Part shown: piece by piece, positions 22,701-34,560 of the stretch
How the letters are laid out: the number at the start of each line of letters is the position of its first letter
Numbering within the stretch: position 1 is the first letter of the stretch
Origin: Annona cherimola
Taxonomy: Eukaryota; Streptophyta; Magnoliopsida; Magnoliales; Annonaceae
Length of the DNA stretch: 64,000 bases
Reading direction: 5' to 3'
Assembly (NCBI GenBank): GCA_030490835.1
Contig: CM059971.1
Location: 35,884,012 to 35,948,011, forward strand
Made by a program: the position numbers and the translations under genes
Notes under the pieces: generated by a model
Database searches by the model: none
Told to the model about the DNA's origin: nothing
The model's input: the letters and a program-made list of their open reading frames with translations, nothing else

Positions 22701-24311
22701 TGTTGGAAACAATGTTCCAAACAAAACAAATTGACCAAAGCATAAGTTTTGATGATTAAACAAAGACTAATTTGAGTATATAAAGTGTACTAATGAGTTT
22801 GCCAAGTGTTTAAGGAAAACAAAGAAGTCAAGTCGATTACCAAGTCGACTTGGACTTCGACTTGGGGTGAAGTCGATACCTAAGTCGACTTCACAAGCGA
22901 CTTCAAATGGCAAAAGGTGGATAGCATTGAAAATAGAAAACAAGCAAGTGAAGTCGCAGGCCAAGTCGACTCCAGGTGCGACTTAGGAAACGAAGTCGCA
23001 GACGAAGTCGACTCCAGCATCGACTTCAAGCATCCAGAGTTGAAAAAGTGGAAACGAACATGACGAAGTCGTAGGCGAAGTCGACTCCAGGTGCGAATTG
23101 GGCGAAGTCGCAGACGAGGTCGACTCCAACTTCGACTTGAGGAGTTCAGACTTGAAGATTGAAGTTTCAAGCTTATTCCAAGGATCCATTTGGACTTTAT
23201 CAAATCCAAATAGGATGCAAAGTTCATTATCAAAAAGCAACTGAAGTTTCTTGAAGATCAAAAGCTAAGATTCATATTCAAAGTTCAAATCAATTCTATC
23301 AAGTCCAAAGCTAATCTTCAAGCTTATTTCAAATGAAGCAATACCCAAGTCATGAAGACCATTTTTACAAAGTTCAAGCCAGTTCAAGGAGATCAAGGTG
23401 TTTTTGCAAAAGACCACGCCAAGTCGCAACCCAAGTCGACTCCAGGATCGACTTGAGTTGAAGACTGAAGGCCAAGTTGACCCAGACTCGGACTTGGAAA
23501 TCTGAAGAACTGGAGTCGCACACGAGGTCGACTCCAGGTGCGACTTGGAAGCCAAGTCGCAGACTAAGTCGACTCCACATGCGACTTGGGTTGTAACGGT
23601 CGGAATTTATTTGAACGTTGGCGCATTAAATGCGCGCCACCTACCCTCTAACGTTCGGATTCCCTCCAAAATTATAAATAGCATTCATGGTGGACGAGGG
23701 AAGCAGCTGAGAATCATTAAGTGTGCTTAACTACTACATTCAAGAGCTCAAAAGAGATCAAGCCACTCAAAGAAGAAGAACTCTACTTCAAACTGCAAGA
23801 GCTTCATTTCAGAATCTTCAAAGCCAACTCTTCAAGTTCTTCTCTGCGCCTAATTGTTGCTACACATCTGTAAAGTGTAGATTTCTTTGTTGTTTCATTT
23901 ATTTGTGATTGAACTTGATCTAGTTTGAGGAACTAGGATCAAGTGTATGCTAAGTAGTGTGTGATTGGAGTGTGACTCATCACCTACTTGAGCAGTGTGT
24001 TATATGCCCCCTAGAGCTAGAATCTAGAAGAGAGCAGTGGCTCTAATTGTATTGAGAGAATACAATAGTGGAACCCAAGTCACATGGAGTGTGAGCTTGG
24101 AAGAGTGGAGTAGGGAGGTTGCCCGAACCACTATAAAAATCTTGTGTGTTTGATTTATTTATCTGCTCTCTACATTATATTGCTTTCCATTTTGATTCTT
24201 CATTAAGGGGACTGGATTAATCCGGGGTTAAGTTTCTGTTTAAGTTACAAATTTTTAAATACCCAATTCACCCCTCCCCTCTTGGGTTTTGTCATTAACT
24301 CGGGACCAACA
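22701..24311 (+). mobile_element. Solo Sirevirus LTR (plus orientation)
   Basis: TGTTGGAAACAATG... to ...CTCGGGACCAACA, flanked by ATAAT (22696-22700, 24312-24316). It belongs to the same family as 51221-52922 and is a relative of the S1 and S2 LTRs. It holds a GTCGAC palindrome cluster at about 22830-23590 and a core promoter (23620-23680). Open frames at 22767-23580 on the minus strand are repeats, not genes. Confidence 0.9.
23620..23680 (+). promoter_or_regulatory. Sirevirus LTR core promoter: palindrome plus TATA box
   Basis: GGCGCATTAAATGCGCGCC (23620-23638) is nearly palindromic and precedes TATAAATA (23673-23680) by about 35 bp. The same arrangement recurs in other Sirevirus LTRs of this window. 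Confidence 0.65.
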
Positions 24312-26179
24312 ATAATGTTTTTCATTTCTTCAGTGGTTGACTCGTGTTCCTTTGCCAGGTCTCTTCTTTTACCTGTCTATGCGTTTGGAAAATAAAAACG
24401 TGAGTCGAAACTCAATAAGCAAGCTGTATATTTTTCAGGCAATATTTTTTATTCAAAATATCTTGGAAAAGGTATATCATGAAAACATAGTCCTTGTACC
24501 TATCACAAGTACGACATACATAATGCAATGTAAAACCGTGAAATGTGTCCTTCATAGGATGGAAGCTAGCTAGGTGACCATCTGTTCTTGTCTTCTCTCA
24601 TCTTAGGGAGGGCGCCGCCGGCCTTTGACCTATCTTAGCAACTTGGCCACACCAAAGGGGGACAACCGGTTTACTTATACCTTTCAGGTGGACCTAGTAC
24701 TTTGTGCACATGAAACTTTCATAAAAACCATCTTTAACATGCTAGCATGATTTTTCGTTCAGAAATTTAGTAAAATATTATTTTTATAACATTTATTAAA
24801 GAAATTTTACAAGATCATATTGTAAACAAAAGAATCATTTCAATACATATTTAACTAAGGAATGACCATCCTTAAATACTTTCAAAATAATTTCAATAAT
24901 CGCATCAAAGCAGTTAGAGCAAAAGTTGCATATATTTAAAATAATTTAGAGAATGAAATCATTTAAAAATTTACTTGCTTACCTGTCTCACGTTAGTTTT
25001 TTGAATCTTCCTTTTCTTTGCCCTTGCCTACATGAGAATGATATAACATTCATATATATTTTTTACTTGCGTTTAACTTATTTTTTCAACCCATTTTCAT
25101 TAAAATACATGATCCATTTGAATTTTCAAGTCGAAATGCACATATAACACATATTTGTACATTACATCGGCCATTACACAACATGTTCAATCCTATAAGT
25201 AGGGTAATCATTCAATTACTTAATAATCATTCAATAATCATCATTTAAAGGTTTATTACCTTCCATACACCATATTTCACTTATTTTTCAAAACTTTATA
25301 CATCGGTGCTCATTCTAAGCACTCGTTATTGCCTTAAGCCTCATAAATTAACCCTAAAATTTGAGATTATCCTTATGTATCTAAAAAATAATATAATCAT
25401 GTAATTTATCATTTTTTCATGCATTTTTTCATTTAATCAATTTACATAAGTCATTTACCACTTATTCATGTCCATCCTTCCACATATACCCATTTCGCAA
25501 CACATATATGATGCATTTCATAAAGTTTTCCAAATCAGCAACTTAGTCTCTAATTTAGCATGATTAATATTCTTAATTACCACTTTATTTAGGGTATTTT
25601 TATGGAATTTTAATCCACTAATCATAGGATTCCAAAACAACAACTTTGGAACCCATTTTTCACACTTTCAACGTATCTTTCGGTACTTAAACCAAAACAG
25701 ATTTATGATCCCTAATTTTCATCAGCTAATCGAACTTTTCCTAACTCAAATCTAGGGTATTAACACATATTTAACATCCATAATTTAATTCCTTTCAAAA
25801 CAGCAACTTTCATGTACATGTTAGGTATCCTTTTCACCCCATTTTGAATGTTCCTACACATGCCCTACAATTTCAGATTTAAGGCAAACTTAATCAATCT
25901 ATTTTAGATATTCAAAGTACCTTAAATTTAGAGTAATTTACCCTCTAAATCATCCATAATTTATTTAGGCAACTTATGCAATATATATCACAAAATCAGG
26001 GAAATCGGGTCATATACGTAGCCTTGAATTCCATTCTTTCTAAAATTCATAACTTAGGATTAAATCAACATATTTATTTCATAAAAGCCTGATTCATAGC
26101 CTAATCATGACATTAGCTCAAAACAGCAACTTAATACATGCATTTGGGATATTTCAAGATAGGTTTCCAACCCATATTC

Positions 26180-27869
26180 TGTTAGTCCCGAGTTGATGAC
26201 CGTTACCCAAGAGGGGAGGGGTGAATTAGATATTTAAAATTTTTCAACTTAAACTGAAAACTTTACCCCGGTTTAGTTTGGTCTCATTTAGTAAAATAAA
26301 TGGAAAGCAATGATTATAAAAGCCGAAATGAAAATCAATAGACAAGATTTATAATGGTTCGGGCAACCTTCCCTACTCCACTCTTCTAAGCTCACACCCC
26401 TTGTGACTTAGGTTCGACTATGTATTCTGCGAATACAGCTAGAGCCTCCGCTCTCTTCTAGATTTCAGCTCTATGGAGCATATACAATCAGAGCCTTCAC
26501 TCTCTTCTAAATTCCAGCTCTAGGGGGCATATATAACACGTAACATAAGTAAGTGACGAGTCTCACTCCAGTCACAACGCTACTTTGCTATCACTTGGCT
26601 TGAAACACCAAAATCAAACTAAGCATCAAAAATCAAATAACAAACTGAAATGAAAGAAATCTACACTTTACAGGTTGCGTAGGTAAGTTTTAGCTCGAGG
26701 AAGAATTCGTAGAAGTGATGAATCAATTGGCGTTGAATCAAACAGCAAGTTGACGCTCGTTCTTCCTTCAAAACATGTATAGATCACTCAATTGTAGAAG
26801 AAAGTGGGATATAGAACTTAGTAGCTTATCTTTCCTCTTTTTCTACTCAATCTTATGTGTTTTCACATTTTCTTGAGTGTCTATATATAATAGGAGGAGA
26901 TATTTGAACGTCAGAGAGTTGGTTGACACGTGATAAATGCGCCAACGTTCAAATTTTTGAATGTTACAACCTAAATCGTAGGTGGAGTCGACTTCGGGTG
27001 CGACTTCGGCTGTAAGCAGGTTGTTCAAGTTCTTCCTCAGGTCGACTTGGCCTTGGACTTGATCCAAGTTGCATTTAGAGTCGACTTCGGGTGCGACTTC
27101 GGATTCTTCGAATTTTTAAGTCTATCTTTTAGGTCGACTTGGACTGGGACTTGACCCAAGTCGCTGCTAGAGTGGACTTCGGTTGCGACTTGACTTTCTT
27201 ATCTTGCCAAGTGAGCTTAAACTCTTTTGAAATGAATTTGGTCACTTTATTTTCTTCAAATTAAATATCCTTTCTTTGATTTGTATCATTTGAAATTCGG
27301 TAGGATTAATTTAACTTGAAACCTTTTGACTCCCTGTCTTGAATTCTTGAATTCTTGAGTCTTGGAATGCATGAAAATGTCCAATTGGTAGTTCTTGATT
27401 CGAATTGATGAACCCATGCATTTTTACTTGCTTTGGTCTAGTTTTGATCTTCATTTATTTCAAGTCGAATGTTTGAGTCGACTTAGCCTTCAACTTCGCT
27501 CAAGTCTAGCATCAGGTCGATTTGGTCTGCGACTTTGCTCTTCAAGTTCTGTGCTGCTCAGTTGAAGTCGATGCTGGAGTCGACTTGGCCTGCGACTTCA
27601 CCCAAGTCGCATGTGGAGTCGACTTCATGTGCGACTTCGGCAGCTTTTGGTCCCCAATTTCAACACTGGACAAAAAATAGGCTTTGAAGTCTGAGCTGGA
27701 GTCGACTTGGGGATCGACTTGACCTGCCATGCTTAATATTTTTCATTTTTATATCCTTAAACATTGCACAAAACATGTTAATTGCTAAAACTTACTCAAA
27801 TTGAGTTATTAATCATCAAAACATACATTTTGGATAGTTTGCTTTTGATTTCAACACTTGTTTCCAACA
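26180..27869 (-). repeat. 3' LTR of S2
   Basis: Minus-sense TGTTGGAAACAAGTG at 27869 to GACTAACA at 26180. Contains the GTCGAC palindrome cluster at about 26985-27725 and, inverted, the GCGC-rich palindrome near 26935. Confidence 0.9.
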
Positions 27870-27883
27870 ATCTCCCCCTTTTT
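27870..27883 (-). other. Polypurine tract of S2
   Basis: AAAAAGGGGGAGAT on the minus strand, directly before the 3' LTR. Primes plus-strand DNA synthesis. A second similar tract (AAAAAAGGGGAGAA) lies at about 28255-28268, at the end of ORF3. Confidence 0.85.
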
Positions 27884-28266
27884 GATGATTGACAAAACCA
27901 ATTTGAGTTTATACCTTTCGATATGTTTTAAAAACATGTCATTTTATTCTGTTTTGACATTTTTAGGACAATCATAAGTCATTTGTTAAACCTATTCCAT
28001 TTTCAACATTTGCATATGTTATTTTTAAGAATCTCTTAAATCACAAGTTGAATTCATAAAACCATTTTAGATCATAAGTAATCATAGCATGAAACAGAAC
28101 ATAAGTGATCAGAGTATAATACAAACTTTTCATAAACAACCTTTTTATATATATGATCAAAAAATGTTTCATATAAGTTTCAAAAGCAAATAAAACCTAT
28201 ATACAAGCTACCTAACCCAAAAACCTAAAAATCTAAACATAAACTCAACTATTCTCCCCTTTTTTG

Positions 28267-29903
28267 TCAATAGATCGAATAGAGATTGATTTGGTGAGAT
28301 TTGGCATATAAGAATGCTGATATGGTATACGGAGATTGGGAAGCAGGGGTAGGTGGGACAGGTCGAACATGGGTCGACGAGTAAAACGATGAGATAGGGC
28401 CCGAAGTCTGATCTCTGCGCACAGACCCTGTGTCAAATGGATTTAATTCAGGTATCGGTTGATTTCTGTGGCTTCCTGATGCCAAATGATACCGAATTGT
28501 CCTTAGCTCCCTATCCATGCAGTCTTGCCTTGAATGCATATCCATTACCACATTGAGAACCTTGGCAATCTGACTAGTCAAGCGATCCTCGATCTGCTCT
28601 AGGTGCTCGCGGATCGCATTGACTGAGTGATCCCAAGATGGAGGTTGAGGTGCGAGATCTAGGATTTCTAATCCACGGGGTGAGCAGGATCCATGTGAGA
28701 CAGGCGAAGCAGGCGCCTCGGGAGCGTCCTGAGGTGGAGTGGTTTGCTCCTATTCTGGTGGCAGGGGCTGCTCCCCCTGAACCTGTGCTTCCCCGGTTTC
28801 GTCTTGAGCCAGTACGCCCATCCTTTCTTGTATACGTTCCGCTCTAAACTACTCTACATTGATTTTCATCATTTGGAGCAAGGCCTTGTTGATAGCATTC
28901 GTCGGCTTCAACACCTCGAATGGCTCTCCTTCTATGTCGACCTCAAAATGCTCCACGATTTTAGTAATCCAAGTCCCGTAGGGCAGAACCCCTCGTGGGT
29001 TGTCATTTCTGGAGGCCAAGGCTTCTAGAAATAGTTGCGGGATACTGACTTTGACTCGGTTGGCAACTTTCCAGAGAATTTCCGCCTCTTGCGGGTTTAG
29101 TTGGTTTCTACCTCCGCCTTTTGGGTAGATGCAGTGGACAATCAGTAGCCTTAGGACCCATAGCCTTGGGGATAAGTCAATGTAATGTAAGAACTTGATC
29201 CCAGGATGATATTTGTTGCTCCTGGTGAGCTGATTATACATTTAGGAGATAGATAGATCTGCAGGCAGCTGTTCATCATCATAAGGAACCTCTAGGATTC
29301 GTCCCACCTGCATAATGGCATGATCTAGGCCGTATTCCCCTCGAGTATCCAAAAACATCTCAACTCCTTTAACAAAGGTACTGAAGGTCTGATCATCCCA
29401 TAAATAGTAGAATTTCTAGTCAAATCGGGATAAATCCTGTCATCTGCTTTCGACAGTCTCGTCCATCCTTGGAAATCCAGTAGCTCCTCAATTTCAAATT
29501 CATAGTCGCTTAGAAACTTGAAATCTATGATCTTAGGAATAAAAACCTTATGCTCATAGAAACTTTTGTAGAAGCGACTATGCTGTAGCTCTGTCTTGAA
29601 ATATGTCGCTGGCATTTTCAAGACTTGCCCTTTCATGGCAGAGGTTCCTCTCCTTCTTGCCCCTACATCTGAACTTCTAGATATCTGAGTTTCTGCTCCC
29701 CTTTTGGCTGTTGTAGATGGAGTCCTAGCCTGAAAATGAACCCGACAGCCAGTGGAAGTTGACGGTTCTTCCTGGGCACGCTTGGAGGGAGTCCGTTGTC
29801 TCCTAGGGACTTCCTCCTCGTTTTGGGAGCTGGATGGTCTGGGAACAGGCCTTTGGGATGGTTTAGATACTGCTATTTTGGGTAGTCTTGACTTTGGTGC
29901 CAT
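28267..29903 (-). pseudogene. S2 third ORF (plant-transposon-protein-like, env position), broken
   Basis: From ATG at 29903 it runs about 540 codons with one frameshift (near 29410) and three stops (near 29243, 28852 and 28755). The N-terminus is basic and Ser/Thr/Pro-rich (PSQRPVPRPSSSQNEEE). The core has HSRFYKSFYEHKVFIPKIID, FEIEELLDFQGWT, YPDLTR, then SNKYHPGIKFLHYIDLSPR, NPQEAEILWKVANRV and VLPYGTWITKIVEHFEVD; this resembles the putative plant transposon protein domain (Pfam PF20167, from memory). The C-terminus has MHSRQDCMDRELRTIRYHL, a possible coiled coil, and a Pro-rich tail. Same gene and order as S1 56389-58036. Function unknown. No signal peptide or membrane helix is visible, so an envelope role is not supported. 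Confidence 0.7.
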
Positions 29904-29939
29904 TGAATTTGGTTTGATGAGTTTTTCAAGTGGAACTTG

Positions 29940-30605
29940 AGAAGCAACTAACTGGGATGAGAAATGGAGGCTTGAAAGCAGAGAAAGAGAGATGAAATGT
30001 GAGAGATTGATGGATTGTCAGAGATAGAGAGAGAGAGAGAGCAGTGAGACAAAGGGAATTATAAAGTCAAAGCTTGGACGAGCAGTTGAGCGAGTCAATT
30101 TGTGAATGTAGAGAAAAAGGAATTTGCGAAGGAGAAAGAGAAATAAAAATTGAGAGAGAAAGGGAGGCTAGAAATTCTGGAGAATGAGGTCAGTGATGGG
30201 GCTCGAGCTGGCCGGAGAAAAATAGAGAGAGGGAGAGAGAGAGCAATAGCGGAGAGAGAAGATGAGCAGGCCGGACAGGAACTACTGGAGAGGGAGGAGA
30301 AAAGAGAGGGAGAAAATCGAAGAAGAAATGTCGAAAAGGAGAAGGAAAATCGAGGATTTGGGAGAGAGCAACGGCGCGAGAAAAAGAAATGAGGAGGAAG
30401 AGAGAGAAGAAAAGAAAAGAGAAAGAAGAAGAAGCCCGACGGTCGCGTGTGAAGTCGACTTGCCCTAGGCGAAGTCGACTTCGCCCCTGCAGAGTCGGCT
30501 TTGCCCTGAAGTGGAGTCGACTTCGCCTGCCTGGAGTCGACTTCATCGGTGTCGAATTGGGAACTCCGGAGTCGACTTGGCCTATCGACTTGGACTTTTC
30601 TAAGT
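29940..30605 (-). promoter_or_regulatory. S2 module before ORF3: GTCGAC palindromes then CT-rich leader
   Basis: Minus-sense order: pol stop (30632), six GTCGAC-type motifs (30600-30455), a long CT/TTC-rich stretch (30450-29990, read as GA-rich on the plus strand), then the ORF3 ATG. S1 has the same order. An internal promoter and leader for a separate ORF3 RNA is inference. The minus-strand frame 30190-30609 and plus frames here are low-complexity artefacts. Confidence 0.55.
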
Positions 30606-30631
30606 CCATTACTCCTATCTAATTATTCCTA

Positions 30632-32150
30632 ATTTAACTTAATCATCCTGATATCATTTCTAATTTTGTAAAATGATTCTTTTGCTAAAGGTTTGGTGAA
30701 TATATCAGCAATTTGATCCTCAGTTTTCACATATTCCAAATAAACATCATTATTTTCAACATGTTCACGAATAAAATGATGTCTTACATCTATATGTTTG
30801 GTTCTAGAATGCAATACATGATTTTTTATCAAACAAATTGCACTTGTATTATCACATCTAATTGGAATATCATAATAATCAATACCATAGTCTTTTAGTT
30901 GTTGTTTCATCCAAAGTAGTTGGGCACAACAGCTTCCGGCGGCTATATATTCGGCTTCCGCCGTAGATAGAGCAACACTAGTTTGTTTCCTTGAATACAA
31001 TGAAACCAACATGATTCTAAGGAATTAATATGTTCCACTAGTACTTTTCTATTTACTTTGTATCCGGCAAAATCCGCATCCGAGTAACCGATTAAATCAA
31101 AAGTTGTTCCCTTTGGATACCATAGTCCAAGATTAGTGGTATTTATCAAATATTTAAAAATTCTTTTTACAGCCAATAAATGTGATTCTTTAGGACATGA
31201 TTGAAATCTAGAACACATGCAAACACTGAAAAGAATATCCGGTCTATAAGCAGTTAAATATAACAAAGATCCTATCATACTTCTATATAGCTTTTGGTTG
31301 ATACGTTTATCATTTTCATCCGTGTCGATCTTGATTGTTGAACTCATTGGAGTGTTTGCTCCCTTGCTAGTTTGCATTCCAAATTTCTTTAGCATTTCTT
31401 TGATATACTTGGATTGATTTATGAATATCCCTTTGGCTTGTTGCTTGATTTGTAGTCCAAAGAAGAAATTTAATTCTCCCATCATGCTCATTTCGAATTC
31501 GCTCTACATAATCTTAGAAAATCCTTTGCACAGAGTTTCGTCAGTAGCACCAAATATTATATCATCTGCGTAAATTTAAACAATTAAAATATGTTTACTT
31601 TTATACTTGATGAATAATATAGTATCAACCTTTCCTCTTTGAAATTCATGATCAATCAAAAATTTGTTCAACTTTTCATACCGAGCTTGTGGAGCTTGTT
31701 TTAGTCCGTATAATGCATTGGTTAATTTATAAACATATTTTAATTGATCATTTTCTTCAAACCTAGGGGGTTGTTCAACATATACTTCTTCATTCAAGTA
31801 TCCATTTAAAAATGCACTTTTCTCATCAATTTGAAACAATTTGAAATCCATGTGAGAAGCAAATGCAAGTAAAATGCGTATGGCTTCTAGTCTGGCCATA
31901 GGTGCATATGATTCTTCAAAATCAATCCCTTCTTCTTGGGATTACCCTTTAGCTACTAGTCTGACTTTATTTCTTATTACAAGTCCACTTTCGTCTAATT
32001 TGTTCCTAAATACCCATTTGGTACCAATAATAGTACAATCTTTGGGTCTAGGAACTCAATGTCATATATTATTTCTTTCAAATTGGTTTAGCTCTTCTTG
32101 CATTGCAATAGCCCAATTTTCATCATTAAAAGCTTAGTCTATAGTTGTTG
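30632..32150 (-). pseudogene. S2 reverse transcriptase and RNase H
   Basis: Minus-strand pieces, broken by stops and frameshifts. RT begins about 32150 (NWAIAMQEELNQFERN), continues with MARLEAIRILLAFASHMDFK, DEKSAFLNGYLNEEVYVEQP (the catalytic D-x-K-x-AFLNG block with D-E here), ALYGLKQAPQARYEKL, catalytic YADD at 31561-31572, and GELNFFFGLQIKQ. RNase H follows: SMIGSLLYLTAYRPDILFSV, LIGYSDADFAGYKV, VALSTAEAEYIAAGSCCAQL, KTEDQIADIFTKPL. These enzymes copy element RNA to DNA and remove the RNA. Normally part of one polyprotein with gag, protease and integrase. A frame break near 31030 separates the two RNase H halves. Confidence 0.9.
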
Positions 32151-32331
32151 GTTCAATTTTTGATACAAAAACATATTGTCCACAAATATTTTATTTTGAC
32201 CTTCTAGTCTTTACTCCTTCATAGATATTACCAATAACTTTCTCAATTGGATAGGCATTTTTGAATTTCAAATCAGATAGAGGTTTGTGAGAACTGTTAC
32301 CTTCACTTACCATTTCTTACGTGGAATTTTC

Positions 32332-34085
32332 TTACTTGGGCTCGGTTTCCTCTTGTTGCTCTTGTTGTTTTGCTTTTGAATTCTTCGATGTATCGTCTGC
32401 ATCACTTAATTCATCCTCCTTTCTCGGAGTTTGGTTAAATTCATCAAAAACAACATGTATTGATTCCTCTACTATTTGATTTCTTTTGTTAAAAATTCTA
32501 TATGCTTTGCTATTTGATGAATAACCAAGGAAAATTGCTTCATCACTTTTAGCATCTAATTTTTCCAAATTTATTTTTCCATTGTTTAACACATAACAAG
32601 TACATCTGAAAGTATGAAAATATGATATGTTTGGTTTTCTGCCTTTTCAGAGTTCATGTGGGTCTTTTTCAATATTGCTCTAATGGTAACTTGATTTAAT
32701 ATATAAAAAACTGTACTTACAGCTTCACTCCAAAATCTTTTAGGCAATTTACTCTCATTTAGCATAATTCTAGCCATTTCTTGTATTGTCTGATTTTTTT
32801 TTCAACAACTTCATTTTGTTGAGGAGTTCTTGGTGCAGAAAATGTATGGTGAATTCCTTTTTCATTACAGAATTCTATGAATTGTTTATTTTCAAATTCA
32901 CCACAATGATCACTTCTGATGGAAATAATTGAACTTTATTTTTCATTTTATACCAAATTTGAAAAGGTGACAAACATAGAAAATGCTTCATCCTTACTAG
33001 CTAAGAGTATAATCTAAGTAAATCTTGAAAAATCATCAACAATTACAAACACGTACTTTTTCCCACCAAGAGTTAAAATGTCTGGTGGGCCATAAAGATC
33101 CATATGCAATAGTTTGAGTGGTCTAGTTGTTGAAATTTCTTTTTTGGTGGAAAATGAAATTTTGGGTTGTTTAGATAATTGAGAAGCCTTGCAAATCTTA
33201 TCCATGTCATATTTAAGCTTTGGTAACTTTTGTACTAGACTCTTTTTCCATAATGTTTTAATATTTGACATGTTTATATGTCCAAGCCTTGTTTGCCATA
33301 TCCATGAATCATTTTCTATGGCTACTAGACATTTTCCCTCAAGTTCATCTAAGCAAACCAAATATACAGTTCCATGTCTTTTGCCACTAAATAATATGTG
33401 ATCATCATCAAATACATTGCAAATAGAGGATTCAAATACAACTTTATATTCTTTATCACATAATTAACTAATACTTATTACGTTGTGTTTGAGTCCTTCA
33501 ACAAATAGTATATCATCAATACATGCATTTGAAATTCCATAAATATTTCCTTTACCTTTTATTTTACCTTTTTCATTATTTCTAAAAGCAATTGTTCCTT
33601 CGTTGCACGGGTTAATCTTATGGAACAGTCCTTTTTTTCCTGTCATGTGTCTTGAACAGCCACTATCCATAAACCATATGTTATTAGTCTTAGCTCTAAG
33701 ACAAACCTGCAAAAATCAAGTCAAGTGAAGCTCATCTTTTTGGTACCCATTTTATGGGTCCATTTGGGTTAGTTGTCCATTGGAATTTACGTTGATCTTC
33801 CTTTAAAACTACAAATCCAATGCTTTTGGGCATCCAAACTAATTTTGCACCAAGGTTTTGTAATTTTCTCAATTTGCATTGATAAACCTTGTGCCCCAAC
33901 TTGTTGCAAAAATTACAAACTCTTGGTAGTCTAGGAGTGGGAATCCATTTGGTAATTGGTTCCCCAGTTGGTCTTTTGGTCCAAACCACATAATTTATTC
34001 TAGGTTTAGCATAAATGAGTTTAGCTTTATTCCTTGGAGCATTAGATTTTGATAATTCGTAAAAATACGAGTTATTATGGCCCAT
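32332..34085 (-). pseudogene. S2 second zinc knuckle, protease and integrase
   Basis: Minus-strand order: CNFCNKLGHKVYQC knuckle (about 33920-33880), WVPKR linker, protease with NNIWFMDSGCSRHMTG (active-site DSG, about 33690-33640) and VEGLKHNVISIS; then the GAG-pre-integrase histidine/cysteine zone (WIWQTRLGHINMSNI, DKICKASQLSKQP) and integrase core with LLHMDLYGPPDI (first Asp) and FVIVDDFSRFT; the SDHCGEFEN and TPQQNEVVE blocks (second Asp, Glu) lie in broken frames at 32910-32800; WSEAVSTVFYILNQV at 32730. 32592-32332 is the linker before RT with FLGYSSNSKAYRIFNKR. Integrase inserts the DNA copy into the genome. Several stops and frame breaks make it non-functional. Confidence 0.9.
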
Positions 34086-34319
34086 TTTAGACTATATTTA
34101 TGCATTAGTCCAAGAGATTAGGTTTAGTTTGGATCCATTTAGCTAAATTTTCACTCGCTTTGCATTTTAGGAGCATTATTTAGTTTTTATGCATTTTTAG
34201 CATAAATTAGGCCTTTTTAGTCCATTTATTTAGTTTATGTAATTTTTACAGGAAGGACGGGCAAATTACAAGCAATGCGGGCAAAGCGGATGCAAATCAG
34301 AACCAAGTCACGAGGCAAG

Positions 34320-34560
34320 TGAATGGTGCCCAGGCGCCGACCAGTGGTGCCCAGGTGCCAACCTACATGCCCTTGCTAGAACTCCAACACAATCCAACAA
34401 CCAGTAGCTTCCAGGGAGTTGACGCCTAGGCGCCAGTTCGGGGCACCTAGGCGCGAAGGCATGAAGTCCTAGGATTTCCAGAAAGGTTTCCAAGTTACCC
34501 AGCACATAGGGAGTTGGCACCCAAGCGCCAGCTAGGGGCGCCTAGGCGCCACTACGCATC
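34320..34560 (+). repeat. GGCGCC palindrome cluster in the Tat/Athila-type LTR
   Basis: Includes the perfect 14-bp palindrome GGCGCCTAGGCGCC (34537-34550), GACGCCTAGGCGCC at 34421, CACCTAGGCGC at 34444 and CCCAGGCGCC at 34329. GC-rich in AT-rich surroundings, upstream of the TATA box. Confidence 0.75.

Noticed and set aside
22767..23580. Several overlapping frames with SRPRLRL-like repeats
   Set aside because: They translate the GTCGAC palindrome cluster of a solo LTR. The same artefact appears in every Sirevirus LTR.
28267..29903. Envelope glycoprotein identity for Sirevirus ORF3
   Set aside because: Only the position is env-like; no signal peptide, membrane helix or glycoprotein features are visible.
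30150..30622. Open frames rich in Arg-Glu-Lys and the opposite Ser/Phe-rich frame
   Set aside because: Translation of the GA/CT-rich leader before S2 ORF3.
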